From Gluconobacter wancherniae NBRC 103581 (lineage in GTDB: Bacteria; Pseudomonadota; Alphaproteobacteria; Acetobacterales; Acetobacteraceae), in assembly GCF_007988885.1 (NCBI RefSeq), contig NZ_BJUZ01000002.1, positions 1 through 64,000 on the forward strand: a stretch of DNA of 64,000 bases, given 5' to 3'. The notes under the pieces are model-generated. The model saw only the letters and a list, made by a program, of their open reading frames with translations, did not search any database and was not told the DNA's origin. Both the position numbers and the translations under genes were made by a program. Numbering within the stretch: position 1 is the stretch's first letter; each line of letters starts with the position of its first letter. This document shows, piece after piece, positions 9,235-18,180 of the stretch.

Positions 9235-10563
9235 ATGACAGTTGCCGTATCACGTCCCTTCCATGTGACACTTGATGGTTTCAATCTCGCTCTTCCACGC
9301 GGGACAGGTGTCGCTACCTACGCCCGAACCCTGAGCGAGGCTCTCAAGGGAATGTCCGTACAGGTAGACGTGCTCTATGGCTTGAACATTCCCTCCCATA
9401 CGCCAACAGCCCTCCGGGAAGTCCTGTTTTATGATCGTCTGGGCGAGGAAGAGCCAAAGACGAAGGCCCGCTTCTTGTCGGAACGCTGGAAAGCACGTCA
9501 ATATAGTGCTTTGGCAGGATGTACAGCCCAGACGATACCTGCGGACTCCCGGATTGACGCGCGTTCTTTTGGTGAACGCATGCCGGCCTTCGACTGCTTA
9601 TTGAACGCGCGCGATCTATTCTTCGTTGCTGCACAACGATACCGGGCCACACGACGTTTCATGACGGTGAATCTGCCGGAGCCCCCTGACGTTATGCACT
9701 GGACCTACCCTTTTCCAATCCGTGTCAAGGGTGCACGGAATGTTTATACTATTCATGATCTTGTGCCTTTGCGGCTGCCGCACACTACGCTTGATGACAA
9801 AGGTTATTATTTTCGTCTGATGAACGATTTGTGCCATCATGCGGACGCGATCTGCACGGTCTCCGAGGCCTCGAAACGCGATATCATCGCATTTTCTCCT
9901 CAAGCCGCACCGCTCGTTCATAATACTTATCAGACGATCCGCGTACCTTCAGTTTCTCTTAACAGCAGCGAAGAAACGTTGAGGGATGTTCTTGAAAGAC
10001 TTTATGGCCTGCGACTGGACGGTTACTATTTGTTTTTCGGTTCAATCGAGCCGAAAAAGAATATTGGCCGTCTTCTGGAAGCAATGCTTTCATCTTCCGC
10101 TGAGCGGCCGCTGGTCATCGTGGGTGCGATGGCCTGGAAAGCGACGGGCGAACTCAGGCTGCTTGAGCGCTGCCTGAATACCGGGCGGGTAATCCGCATG
10201 GAATATCTACCGGAGCGGGACCTGATGACGCTGGTACGTGGTGCACGTGCATTGCTGTTTCCCTCTCTGGCGGAAGGCTTCGGCCTTCCGGTCATAGAAG
10301 CTATGACGTTTGGCACGCCCGTCATGGCCTCACGCGAGGGCGCCCTTCCGGAAGTCGGGGGAGATGCCGTCCTGGCTGTGGATGCCTATGATATTCCCCA
10401 GATCACAGCGGCCATCGAGCGGCTGGACAGGGACGACGCGCTTTGTGCCAAACTACGCGCCGCAGGGCCCGGCCAGGCGGCGCGTTTTGACATGCATAGC
10501 TATCGAGCGCGGTTGGAGACATTTTACGCTGATGTCATGCGGGCACCAGTGAAGCATCCCTAA
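9235..10563 (+). CDS. GT4-family glycosyltransferase
   Basis: 442 residues, GT-B fold, paralogue of the gene at 7673. Motifs in order: VTLDGFNLALPRGTGVATYART (split over residues 10-30), VMHWTYPFPIRVKG, NVYTIHDLVPLRLP (about 175), YLFFGSIEPKKNIGRL (about 267), LLFPSLAEGFGLPVIEAM (about 340) and MASREGALPEVGGDAV. I placed the start at the ATG with GGAG seven bases upstream; an upstream in-frame ATG at 9202 lacks a ribosome site. It converges on the methyltransferase gene, with 15 bases between stops. A cytoplasmic role in building the island's polysaccharide is likely. Confidence 0.88.
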   Translation: MTVAVSRPFHVTLDGFNLALPRGTGVATYARTLSEALKGMSVQVDVLYGLNIPSHTPTALREVLFYDRLGEEEPKTKARFLSERWKARQYSALAGCTAQTIPADSRIDARSFGERMPAFDCLLNARDLFFVAAQRYRATRRFMTVNLPEPPDVMHWTYPFPIRVKGARNVYTIHDLVPLRLPHTTLDDKGYYFRLMNDLCHHADAICTVSEASKRDIIAFSPQAAPLVHNTYQTIRVPSVSLNSSEETLRDVLERLYGLRLDGYYLFFGSIEPKKNIGRLLEAMLSSSAERPLVIVGAMAWKATGELRLLERCLNTGRVIRMEYLPERDLMTLVRGARALLFPSLAEGFGLPVIEAMTFGTPVMASREGALPEVGGDAVLAVDAYDIPQITAAIERLDRDDALCAKLRAAGPGQAARFDMHSYRARLETFYADVMRAPVKHP

Positions 10564-10578
10564 CGAGGGGCGCGCGCT

Positions 10579-11466
10579 TTACGCAGAGATGCGCCACACT
10601 TTTTGATATCCAGAGTAAAGAACCTCTGCCCGAATCGTATTGAGAAACTGGTCTACGATTAAACCCTTGCCGCCCGGTCCCAGCGGCGCGACGTCGAAGT
10701 CGTCGATGCACAGGATCGTGCCTGGAGCCAGGAGACGACGCGCAGCCATTAATTCCATCGCGTGATGAATGGCGCTCGGCATCGGGTTATCGAGGTCCAG
10801 ATCGAAGGAATCTAGATAGATCAAGGCCGCTGGTCCCATCCCAGACGCACCCAGAGCATCGAGCGTCGCGACAGAATCGTTGAGGATGGTGCTGGTGACG
10901 CTGCTACAGGCACGGCGAGCACTGTCAATGCTTTGGGGATTGACATCGATGGTCAGGACCCGCCCTTGCTTTTCACGCGCATACCAGTCGAACTGAAAAG
11001 TGCTTTGTCCATCGCCGTCCCAGTTGCGCGGCACACGCAGGCATCCAGTTTCGATAATAAAGGGCGTTTCGTGTTGGTCGAGCGCTTCAAAAATTGTCGC
11101 AAAACCGTCGGCGCGCTTGCCAAGGCGCTCACGTAGATAGGTATCGAATCCTGATTTGAAATCGCAGTCCGCTGCTTCGGGGGGGAGGCCAACGTAGTCG
11201 TAATTTGCCTGTGTGACCCAGGCAATGCCGTCCGGCACGGTTCCTGTCCGGGCGAGTTTGGCCAGCTCTTCTACGGGCGTGCCTGAGGCGATCTCGCGTG
11301 CGATCGCCTCCATATCCGCATTCTGATTATTGATTTGGGTAAGGAGCGCCTTGCCTGCGCCATCCGTGAGCCTGTCTAGAAAGGCGAGTACATGAGCCGA
11401 AGATGCGCCCGTCACGGTGGATCGACCTGTCTTTTTCGCTATGCTTGTGCGTGTCTCAGCCATCAT
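10579..11466 (-). CDS. Class I SAM-dependent methyltransferase-like protein
   Basis: 295 residues. The C-terminal two thirds look like a Rossmann-fold methyltransferase of the Methyltransf_24 type: FIIETGCLRVP (motif I region, about residue 150), GRVLTIDVNPQSIDSARR (motif II, about 180), ALIYLDSFDLDLDNP (motif III/IV) and GTILCIDDFD. The N-terminal 100 residues are helical and unassigned. The start (ATGATG) overlaps the end of the AGE-family gene by 11 bases and has GGGAG nearby, so it is translationally coupled as the last gene of hldE-AGE-methyltransferase. A sugar or capsule methyltransferase is the simplest reading. The glycine-rich motif I is atypical (ETGCLR), so activity is unproven. 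Confidence 0.7.
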   Translation of the reverse strand: MMAETRTSIAKKTGRSTVTGASSAHVLAFLDRLTDGAGKALLTQINNQNADMEAIAREIASGTPVEELAKLARTGTVPDGIAWVTQANYDYVGLPPEAADCDFKSGFDTYLRERLGKRADGFATIFEALDQHETPFIIETGCLRVPRNWDGDGQSTFQFDWYAREKQGRVLTIDVNPQSIDSARRACSSVTSTILNDSVATLDALGASGMGPAALIYLDSFDLDLDNPMPSAIHHAMELMAARRLLAPGTILCIDDFDVAPLGPGGKGLIVDQFLNTIRAEVLYSGYQKVWRISA

Positions 11467-12697
11467 CCGTCTCCCGCATACGGCCCGATAGAAGCCGCGC
11501 CGCTCCATAGATATGATATAGTGAACTAGCGGGCATGTAATCTACTAGCGGTGAGCCGGCCTCGTCAAAGCGGTCTACCCATCCACCGGCGAGGCGCGAC
11601 GGAGCAAATCGTGAGAGAAATGCCGTGCCCAGATCGTGAACCGGGATGCTCTCTGGTTTGCCTAGAACCTGACGAGTGTACAGTAGGCGAAGGAGTTCTG
11701 TCTGCGGCCAGATCCGTGTCGTCCGCTCGAAAACAACTCCATCCTCGGTCATCGCATCTAAGGCAAATCCTGTCTTCTGGTCGATCCCGCATGACAGACC
11801 AGAACGGAACAGCCGTTCTGCTGTTTCCGTCAACCCGTTCATATCCTCTCCCGACGGCGAGACGAGCCGCCCATATTCACCTAGCAGCCATGCCCACTCG
11901 AATAGATGGCCGGGCTCTACACGATTACTGGACGCAGGTTCTGAAGGTTTCCACGAAGAATCGAAGAACTCCAGAAGCAGACCGGAGCGACGGTCGATAA
12001 GATGGTGCTGGGTAAGCGCGATCAGACCACGCAACCTGTCAAGATAATACTCGTCTCCCGTGGCTTCGAACAGGACGAGATAGGCTTCGAGCAGATGCAT
12101 ATGCGGATTTTGTCGTCGCAGGGAATCCGCGGGAGGGACCGTATCGAGATAACCTGCACCGGGCGCGGCAAAGATACGCTCCACCTCCTGTGTCGTCTGG
12201 CGGGCAATTTTTCGGTATTTTTCCTCTCCGGTCAGCCGGATTGCCCATCCATAGGCGAATAGTATGAAGGCATGGGCATAGAGATCGCGTCGAGAATCGG
12301 CAGGCGTCCCGTCGGGCGCGAGGGAAAAAACCCATCCTGCATCCCCGTCGCTGCCATGATAGGCGCACTCGACGACATCGAGACAACGCAGTGCCTGTGC
12401 GGAAGCGTCATAAAACCCGTCAAGAGTGGCGCGACAATAAGTCGAAATCTGGCGTGCCTGCACCATCAGGCGTAGCCCGCTCATGGCCACAGGGCGCCCG
12501 TCCCAATTCATCCGTTCATGGTAAAGATTACTCTTCTTATCGAATCCTGCGCCACTCCAGAGCGGGAGCGCCTTTGCGCTCAGCCAGTCCCTCCAGACTT
12601 CACTGGAGCCTGCATCCGTCGTGTCGGATGGGAAGGAAAGTTTGTCAGAAACCGTCATGAGTATGTCCTTGGATGAACGGGCAATGAAGCGGGTCAT
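11456..12697 (-). CDS. AGE-family sugar epimerase/isomerase
   Basis: 413 residues, the usual length of N-acylglucosamine 2-epimerase / mannose-type isomerases, which adopt an (alpha/alpha)6 barrel. Visible family marks: LYHERMNWDGRPV (about 60), RLMVQARQISTYCRA (about 75-90), YAHAFILFAYGWAIRLTGE (about 140), NPHMHLLEAYLVLFEATGDE (about 195, catalytic His region), EPGHLFEWAWLLGEYGRL (about 262) and RIWPQTELLRLLY. The start codon shares one base with the hldE stop (TGATG), so it is coupled to heptose biosynthesis. It could interconvert mannose/fructose/glucose or an N-acyl sugar, or feed the sugar phosphate pool for heptose; the sequence does not settle the substrate. Confidence 0.82.
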   Translation of the reverse strand: MTRFIARSSKDILMTVSDKLSFPSDTTDAGSSEVWRDWLSAKALPLWSGAGFDKKSNLYHERMNWDGRPVAMSGLRLMVQARQISTYCRATLDGFYDASAQALRCLDVVECAYHGSDGDAGWVFSLAPDGTPADSRRDLYAHAFILFAYGWAIRLTGEEKYRKIARQTTQEVERIFAAPGAGYLDTVPPADSLRRQNPHMHLLEAYLVLFEATGDEYYLDRLRGLIALTQHHLIDRRSGLLLEFFDSSWKPSEPASSNRVEPGHLFEWAWLLGEYGRLVSPSGEDMNGLTETAERLFRSGLSCGIDQKTGFALDAMTEDGVVFERTTRIWPQTELLRLLYTRQVLGKPESIPVHDLGTAFLSRFAPSRLAGGWVDRFDEAGSPLVDYMPASSLYHIYGAARLLSGRMRETDDG

Positions 12698-14157
12698 CAG
12701 GCGAGTGGCGATGATGCCGGTGCTACCTGCATTTTCTTGACGATGGACGTCGTGGAACGACCGGACACGATATCCACGAGAACGACCGATCCACCGTAGG
12801 ATTTCACGAAATCCCCGCCCACGACTTGGTGTTCCTGATAGTCCGCCCCTTTGACGACGACATCCGGCCGCAATGCCTGAATGGTTTCAAGTGGTGTGTC
12901 TTCGTTAAAGATCACGACCATATCGACGTCGCGCAGTGCCCCCATGACGGTTGCTCGCGCCCGCTCATCCTGAAGCGGACGCGTCTCGCCCTTCAGGCGC
13001 CGGACGGAAGCATCGCTATTCAGGGCGACTATCAGCTTGTCACCCTGACTCGCTGCAGCGCGGATCAGTGCGATATGTCCTGGATGTACGAGATCGAAAC
13101 AACCATTGGTAAACACGACCCGCGCGCCGTGATGATGCCACTGCTCGATTATGGACTTGGCGCGTTCGAGGGAGGCAACTGCCTCGTCCTCTTTCATCTC
13201 ATTTATCAGCGCAGCGCTCAGCTCGGCACGCGAGACTGCTGCTGTCCCAAGCTTGCCCACGACAATCGACGCCGCACTGGTGGCGATGACAACGGCGGTC
13301 TCAAGATCCTGTCCCGCCGAGAGTACGCTCGCCACCGTTGCTACGACCGTATCGCCCGCTCCGGACACATCATAGACCTCCGACTTGCGGACCTGTACAT
13401 GAGTGACTCGCTCGTCCTTACGGAAGAGCGTCATTCCTTCCTCCGAACGCGTCACAAGGACATGACCGCCGAACTGCCCGGATGCAATACGTGCAGCTCT
13501 TTCGATTTCTTCATCGTTGCGCAACGGCATGTTCGTGGCCACGCCCAATTCGCTTCGGTTGGGTGTAATGAGATCTGCGCCGCGATAAGCTGTGAAATCC
13601 CGCCGCTTGGGATCGACGATCACCGGAACACCATGCTGTTTCGCGGCTTCGAAAATTGCAGCCAGAACTTCGTCCGTCAGAACGCCTTTAGCGTAGTCAG
13701 AGCAAATGACGACATCTGCTTTGGCAATTGCCACTTGAGCTGCCTCCACGAGGCGGCGGCGCGTGGAGACTGTGGTCGTCTCAACCCGTTCCTCGTCAAT
13801 CCGCACAATCTGTTGGCGCCCGCTCAGCACGCGGGTCTTGGTGATCGTTGTCCATGCGGGATCTATCACGAGACCACTGATATCAATGCCCGGTTGAGCG
13901 GCGAGCGCTGAGCGAAGCTTGTGTGCTGATTCATCGTCCCCGACAAGCCCGACCAAGGTCACACTGCATCCCAGAGTGGCGGCATTCAGTGCCACATTGG
14001 CAGCGCCTCCAGGCACAGCGGTATGATTGGCCCGAAGAAGAACCGGAACCGGCGCTTCGGGAGAGATGCGGCTGACAGAACCGCTGATATAACAATCAAG
14101 CAGGAGATCACCGATAATGGCCACTTGGCCGAACGCGAAATTATCAATCATGACCAT
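12697..14157 (-). CDS. hldE: Bifunctional heptose-7-phosphate kinase / heptose-1-phosphate adenylyltransferase
   Basis: 486 residues, full length for HldE (RfaE). Residues 1-320 are a PfkB-type kinase: GDLLLDCYISG, PGGAANVALNAATLG (about 50) and DVSGAGDTVVATVAS (about 265, catalytic Asp region). Residues 345-486 are a nucleotidyltransferase: VVFTNGCFDLVHPGHIALI with the HxGH motif, LNSDASVRRLKGETRPL and VVKGADYQ. It phosphorylates D-glycero-D-manno-heptose 7-phosphate at C1 and later adenylylates the 1-phosphate to ADP-heptose, in the cytoplasm. Its partners GmhB and HldD are encoded at 25.6-31.7 kb; no gmhA isomerase is in the window. It heads the hldE-AGE-methyltransferase run. About 280 bases upstream (14158-14439) hold no supported gene. 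Confidence 0.95.
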   Translation of the reverse strand: MVMIDNFAFGQVAIIGDLLLDCYISGSVSRISPEAPVPVLLRANHTAVPGGAANVALNAATLGCSVTLVGLVGDDESAHKLRSALAAQPGIDISGLVIDPAWTTITKTRVLSGRQQIVRIDEERVETTTVSTRRRLVEAAQVAIAKADVVICSDYAKGVLTDEVLAAIFEAAKQHGVPVIVDPKRRDFTAYRGADLITPNRSELGVATNMPLRNDEEIERAARIASGQFGGHVLVTRSEEGMTLFRKDERVTHVQVRKSEVYDVSGAGDTVVATVASVLSAGQDLETAVVIATSAASIVVGKLGTAAVSRAELSAALINEMKEDEAVASLERAKSIIEQWHHHGARVVFTNGCFDLVHPGHIALIRAAASQGDKLIVALNSDASVRRLKGETRPLQDERARATVMGALRDVDMVVIFNEDTPLETIQALRPDVVVKGADYQEHQVVGGDFVKSYGGSVVLVDIVSGRSTTSIVKKMQVAPASSPLA

Positions 14158-14439
14158 ATTCTCGTGATTACCGTGGAAGAAAAGGGAGCCGGAACTGAAC
14201 GAAACTCCCGAAAAAAGAAAGACAGTGGAACAACCGATCCACCGCTTACGCGGCGTGCGATCCGTACAATACGGATATGCGCACGCACCTGCCCTGTTTT
14301 ATCACGCCGCTGACCACATGCCGGAAGCACTGAAGCTGTCTGGAAATGATGGACAAAAAGTAAAGAGCGTATCATTCGCCCCTTCCTTTCTGAATAATCC
14401 ATAATCCGTTGGACAGTGCAGCACGCAGCATCTTGAGGT

Positions 14440-15696
14440 TTACTTGGCTATCCATGCAGCCGTAATAGCCGGACTGACCAGTGTGCCGATTAGTTGATTG
14501 AATTTATAGAAACGGTTTGTCCGTGCATTAGCAACGAGGAGAACATCTTTGCTTTTCACCGGGATCTGTTGAGTCAGGAAATAAGATGTCGGACTCATCA
14601 GATCGGCCTGATATATGACGGGAACCCCTTTGGGGGTTATTGGCGTAGTAAGGCCCAATCTTCGCGCGGTCTCAGGAGTTTCGAAGCGGAATAGAAACGC
14701 GGCGTTCGGGTCGGCCCGCTCATCCGCAGGCCCTCCAACACGTGCAAGCGCCTCGGCCAGAGAGACATGCGGTGTTTCAAAACGCACTTCTGTCGCCTGC
14801 CTGCCAGCCGCTCCGAACACCGTATAGCTCCGTGGCTGATAAACGACATGTAGCCGGTCTCCCGGACGAGCTCGAAGATCCTCGGCAGGATATGTTTCCA
14901 GTGTTCCTAAATCCGTTTCGGCAGCGCGATCACCTCGTACGACCTGAACCTGCGTATCCTCGGGCGGATACATCGCGCCGCCAGCTATGGCCACAACATC
15001 TGATAACCGTTCTTGCGCAGTACTCAGTACGACGCGCCCCGGATGATGGACTGCCCCAGATACAATAACGGTATTCGAAATATCGTTCGCGATACGAACC
15101 ATAACTTCCGCGTTCTGTGACTTGCCGATGAGCCGCGTCCGAATCGACGCAGCAACTTGCTGGGGCGTAAGGCCGGAAACGTGCAAACGGCCCGCATATG
15201 GGATGGCGATCGTCCCATCCGCCTCGACCTCGGTAGGAGGCAAATTAGACGTCGTAACGCCTGTTGTCCCATGCGAGATCGCCCCAACATCGCCACTTTG
15301 CCCTGAGGACAACATGGAACCGCTGGAGGAAAATAATCCGTTACCAAGCTCGAAAACTGTGATTGTAAGAACGTCACCGGCCCCAACTCGGTCATTGTGG
15401 GCTGGAGGATTATTTGCCGTATCCAAGCTCGAAACCAATGGTGCCACCTCTGCGGACAGAATAGCGGCAACACGGGGAGAGAGGCGTACAATCGCATAAT
15501 CGAGCGGATTTCGCTTTGTATCCCGTGATTCTGAAAGCACACCGCGTTCTGTCGGCCCGCTATCAGGAAGTGCCGAACAGCCTCCAAGTATCAGAAGAAG
15601 CGCCACCTGAGACAGACCAAGAACGCTGAAATACCGGGAAGAACCTGTCAGAAAATTATTCGGCATAGTAGCTCGTTGCTTGGGATGTGCGATCAT
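14440..15696 (-). CDS. kpsD: Outer-membrane polysaccharide export (OPX) lipoprotein, KpsD/Wza type
   Basis: 418 residues. The N-terminus is a lipoprotein signal: a hydrophobic run then LILGGC with Cys40 as the lipid-attached residue. The mature part has the poly-export domain (VGAGDVLTITVFELG about residue 145; GTIAIPYAGRLHVSGLTPQQV about 190) and SLBB-like repeats (VIVSGAVHHPGRVVL, YTVFGAAGRQATEVRF, SLAEALARVGG), ending in a conserved KDVLLVANA region. OPX proteins form the periplasm-spanning outer-membrane channel for capsule. I chose the ATG at 15696 because AGAAAGG sits about five bases upstream; an ATG at 15666 has no such site, and a longer frame to 15873 is unlikely. It completes an exporter with KpsM, KpsE and KpsT. 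Confidence 0.9.
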   Translation of the reverse strand: MIAHPKQRATMPNNFLTGSSRYFSVLGLSQVALLLILGGCSALPDSGPTERGVLSESRDTKRNPLDYAIVRLSPRVAAILSAEVAPLVSSLDTANNPPAHNDRVGAGDVLTITVFELGNGLFSSSGSMLSSGQSGDVGAISHGTTGVTTSNLPPTEVEADGTIAIPYAGRLHVSGLTPQQVAASIRTRLIGKSQNAEVMVRIANDISNTVIVSGAVHHPGRVVLSTAQERLSDVVAIAGGAMYPPEDTQVQVVRGDRAAETDLGTLETYPAEDLRARPGDRLHVVYQPRSYTVFGAAGRQATEVRFETPHVSLAEALARVGGPADERADPNAAFLFRFETPETARRLGLTTPITPKGVPVIYQADLMSPTSYFLTQQIPVKSKDVLLVANARTNRFYKFNQLIGTLVSPAITAAWIAK

Positions 15697-16032
15697 GCAG
15701 CCTTTCTGGTCTGGTTTCACACTTGTTGCAACAGGTAGACGGCTTGAAAGGCCTTTTAAGTATGATGGAGGCCTCGTAAATCCCGTTCCTCGGAGCACAA
15801 CAAGAAACTCGAAAATGAACATGAAGGAGCTAGTTTTATGGCCAGAAAAAATTGATACACCTGAATGAAACATAGGGTCGAATTCTTGATTTGAATCAGA
15901 TATTTTAAAATTTTTCAGAAAATATGAAAGATTCTCTTTCTTTAATCAGTCTTGAAAGTAAACGAATATATAGTAACGCTTATATTGAAGTATTTATGGT
16001 AGCTTATTTATTGGGCGTTATCAATAAATAAG
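15697..16032. promoter_or_regulatory. AT-rich leader upstream of the OPX gene
   Basis: About 335 bases with no supported gene between kpsT and kpsD. It is very AT-rich and is the likely promoter region of the kpsD gene. Its right edge carries the inverted repeat at 16001-16034, which could separate kpsT from kpsD transcription. Confidence 0.4.
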
Positions 16033-16034
16033 CT
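16001..16034. repeat. Perfect 13-bp inverted repeat at the kpsT stop
   Basis: AGCTTATTTATTG at 16001-16013 is mirrored by CAATAAATAAGCT at 16022-16034, with an 8-base loop. It includes the kpsT stop codon. The stem is AT-rich and no T-run follows on the reverse strand, so it is not a classic terminator; it may be an attenuator, an mRNA 3'-end stabiliser or a protein site. Confidence 0.6.
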
Positions 16035-16680
16035 AAAGATTTTCATAGGTATCAATTGCCTCATCCATGCTATCGTAAGGAACTAATTTCCCCTGATCGA
16101 GAACTGCAACTCGATTACACGTCTCCCTCATAAAACCCATATCATGAGAGACAACAATCATCGCCCGTTCATCTCGCTTGCTAAATAGTTCCTCCTGACA
16201 ACGTGCATGGAAACGTGCGTCTCCAACCATTATGACTTCATCTATTAAATAACAATCGAACTCAATAACAATCGAGAGGGCAAAAGCGAGTCTTGCCCGC
16301 ATGCCTGAAGAATAGGTTTTGACAGGCTCGGTAAGTTGATGCCCTAGTTCAGCAAAATCATCTACAAAAGCGCGAGTATCTGTGTAATCTAGATTGTAGA
16401 TCCGACAAATAAATTTTAAGTTGTCGAGTCCGCTCAGGCTCCCTTGAAAAGCTCCGCCAAAGGCAAGGGGCCACGAGACAGTCATGTCTCTTTCTATCTT
16501 CCCCTCTGTAAAATGCTCTACCCCCCCGATTATACGGATCAACGTCGATTTTCCTGCGCCATTACGCCCGAGAATGCCGAGTTTTTCCCCTTTCTCAAGG
16601 GTGAAATTAACGCCGTTTAGTATACGGCGCCTTCCTCCATGGACTGGGTAGTCCTTTATGATATTAATGCATTGTAACAT
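16033..16680 (-). CDS. kpsT: Capsule ABC exporter ATP-binding subunit
   Basis: 215 residues, the short ATPase type of group 2 capsule exporters (no C-terminal carbohydrate-binding extension as in Wzt). Walker A is GILGRNGAGKST (about residue 34). The signature region is SSGMRARLAFALSI (about 125-140), Walker B is CYLIDEVIMVGD, and the switch histidine is in VVSHDM (about 175). It powers export of the lipid-linked polysaccharide through KpsM. Eight bases separate its start from the kpsE stop, so they form one operon. Its base composition is clearly more AT-rich than hldE and the housekeeping genes further right. Confidence 0.95.
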   Translation of the reverse strand: MLQCINIIKDYPVHGGRRRILNGVNFTLEKGEKLGILGRNGAGKSTLIRIIGGVEHFTEGKIERDMTVSWPLAFGGAFQGSLSGLDNLKFICRIYNLDYTDTRAFVDDFAELGHQLTEPVKTYSSGMRARLAFALSIVIEFDCYLIDEVIMVGDARFHARCQEELFSKRDERAMIVVSHDMGFMRETCNRVAVLDQGKLVPYDSMDEAIDTYENL

Positions 16681-16688
16681 CAGTCATC

Positions 16689-17852
16689 TCACATACTTTT
16701 ATGCTCACGGGCACCGGCAACAAGTAGTGAACCGATGAAATACAATCCAAGCATAGTTACGAAAACAATTGCTATGTCTGCAATGCTTCGAGGGTAGACG
16801 GGGTAGTCTGGAAAATCAGGTTTGGAGATCTCTTCCAAGTAAAGTTGCTGACGATCAGCTTGAATTCGTGCACTATCGAGTGCTGCATCTGCTGCGCTAA
16901 CTTCCCTTTCCACAAGTTGTCGCTGAAAGATCAAATCCTCGTATCCACTAATCTTCGGTACGAACGATTTTCCGTCCCCTGTCACTTTGGTCGCCGAATT
17001 GGCGATTTCTTGATCCAATGCACTCAGTCGTCGTGTCAAAACTTCGATCAAAGGGCTATTAGGTGTTGAACGACGGAGCTGCTCTAGTTGCACGCGCGTG
17101 GTCATTCTAGCTGTATCGAGGCCAGCAAGATCAGTCAGAAGCGGCTGGGACTGACGTTGGGGATCGAGCAGGCCTGTCTGATTGCGGTATGCATCGATTC
17201 GAATGTTGAGTGTCTGCAAACGACTGATAGCCTTATCTCGTTCGCGCAGAGACGCTGCGATGGTATTTTCGCGTTGTCGCTCGTTCATCTCGTTAACAAG
17301 CTGCTCGGCGGCCGTGAGAAGTGCACGGGCGATACGTTGAGAAGTCGCAGCCTCAAAAGTACGAACAGAAAGCGTGGAAAGACCGGTGGTCGTATCGAGT
17401 TCGGCTTTTACGTGTCTCTTATAGTAGCGGTAGAAATGTTCGAATGTGCCTCCAGAATAGAAATTCGGGAAACGCGCTAGAACGTCAGCTTCGGGAATAT
17501 TGAAAACATGGGAGAGATCCTGCGTTTTCAGCAGAAGCTGCGCCGCATCACGCGACATCACGTAGTCTTGAACGGCATACGTATCTTCGCTGCCACCTGT
17601 CGCGCCACCAGAGGATAAGATCCCCGCCAATAACCCTGGGGTCTGGGGCGTTTGTCCGCGAACTATAAAATCAGCCTGCGAGACATATTGAGGAGACGCT
17701 ATAAGGCCATAATAGATAATGGCCAACAACGTCGGTAGAACGACCATCAGAAGAAAAACTACACGGCGCCTACCCCAGGCAGTGATCTGCCTGATGCTAA
17801 GCCCAAATTTTACATCGGATCTGGAGGCCGAGGTGATGAACAGTTTAGCCAT
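16689..17852 (-). CDS. kpsE: Capsule export inner-membrane/periplasmic adaptor
   Basis: 387 residues of the KpsE/CtrB polysaccharide co-polymerase family. One membrane span near the N-terminus (RVVFLLMVVLPTLLAIIYYGLIA, residues about 29-51, given in part) is followed by SPQYVSQADFIVRG. A long periplasmic coiled-coil region (about 180-330) follows, then a second span near the C-terminus (IADIAIVFVTMLGLYFIG region). KpsE links the KpsMT exporter to the OPX outer-membrane channel. It is transcribed between kpsM and kpsT. A 328-base gap separates it from kpsM, unusual within such operons. Confidence 0.93.
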   Translation of the reverse strand: MAKLFITSASRSDVKFGLSIRQITAWGRRRVVFLLMVVLPTLLAIIYYGLIASPQYVSQADFIVRGQTPQTPGLLAGILSSGGATGGSEDTYAVQDYVMSRDAAQLLLKTQDLSHVFNIPEADVLARFPNFYSGGTFEHFYRYYKRHVKAELDTTTGLSTLSVRTFEAATSQRIARALLTAAEQLVNEMNERQRENTIAASLRERDKAISRLQTLNIRIDAYRNQTGLLDPQRQSQPLLTDLAGLDTARMTTRVQLEQLRRSTPNSPLIEVLTRRLSALDQEIANSATKVTGDGKSFVPKISGYEDLIFQRQLVEREVSAADAALDSARIQADRQQLYLEEISKPDFPDYPVYPRSIADIAIVFVTMLGLYFIGSLLVAGAREHKSM

Positions 17853-18180
17853 AGATCTGCTTTGCCTTAAACATCACAGGAAGGCAACGCAGCGTTTCCT
17901 TCTTTATTCTATAAGGTGATAGTGTGATTCCTAACCACGCTGATTTAGTCTCATTAAATGAGAGAGTTTCCCTGGAACCTTTGATTCACCGGAAATTTTT
18001 TGAAAGACCATCTTATGGGCTATTGTTACCGCTGACCAAAAGGGTTTACGTAGATAATTTCACCGCAGGATTAGGGCAACCATTCTCTTCTACTCCTCAT
18101 AATAAACTGATTGATCAGCGCAGCTGCATTAGGCAATGATAAAAATTGCTTCTAAAAATTAAATTATTTTTAATCTAAAA
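17853..18180. other. AT-rich gap between kpsM and kpsE
   Basis: 328 bases without a supported gene. A 71-codon forward frame at 17924-18139 has no recognisable family or good ribosome site and opposes the operon. The segment may hold a second promoter for kpsE-kpsT. Confidence 0.35.

Noticed and set aside
12826-13911. Long forward frame opposite hldE
   Set aside because: It lies entirely antisense to a complete, well-conserved hldE and its translation matches no family.
17924-18139. 71-codon forward frame between kpsM and kpsE
   Set aside because: Opposes the operon, weak start, no recognisable family.
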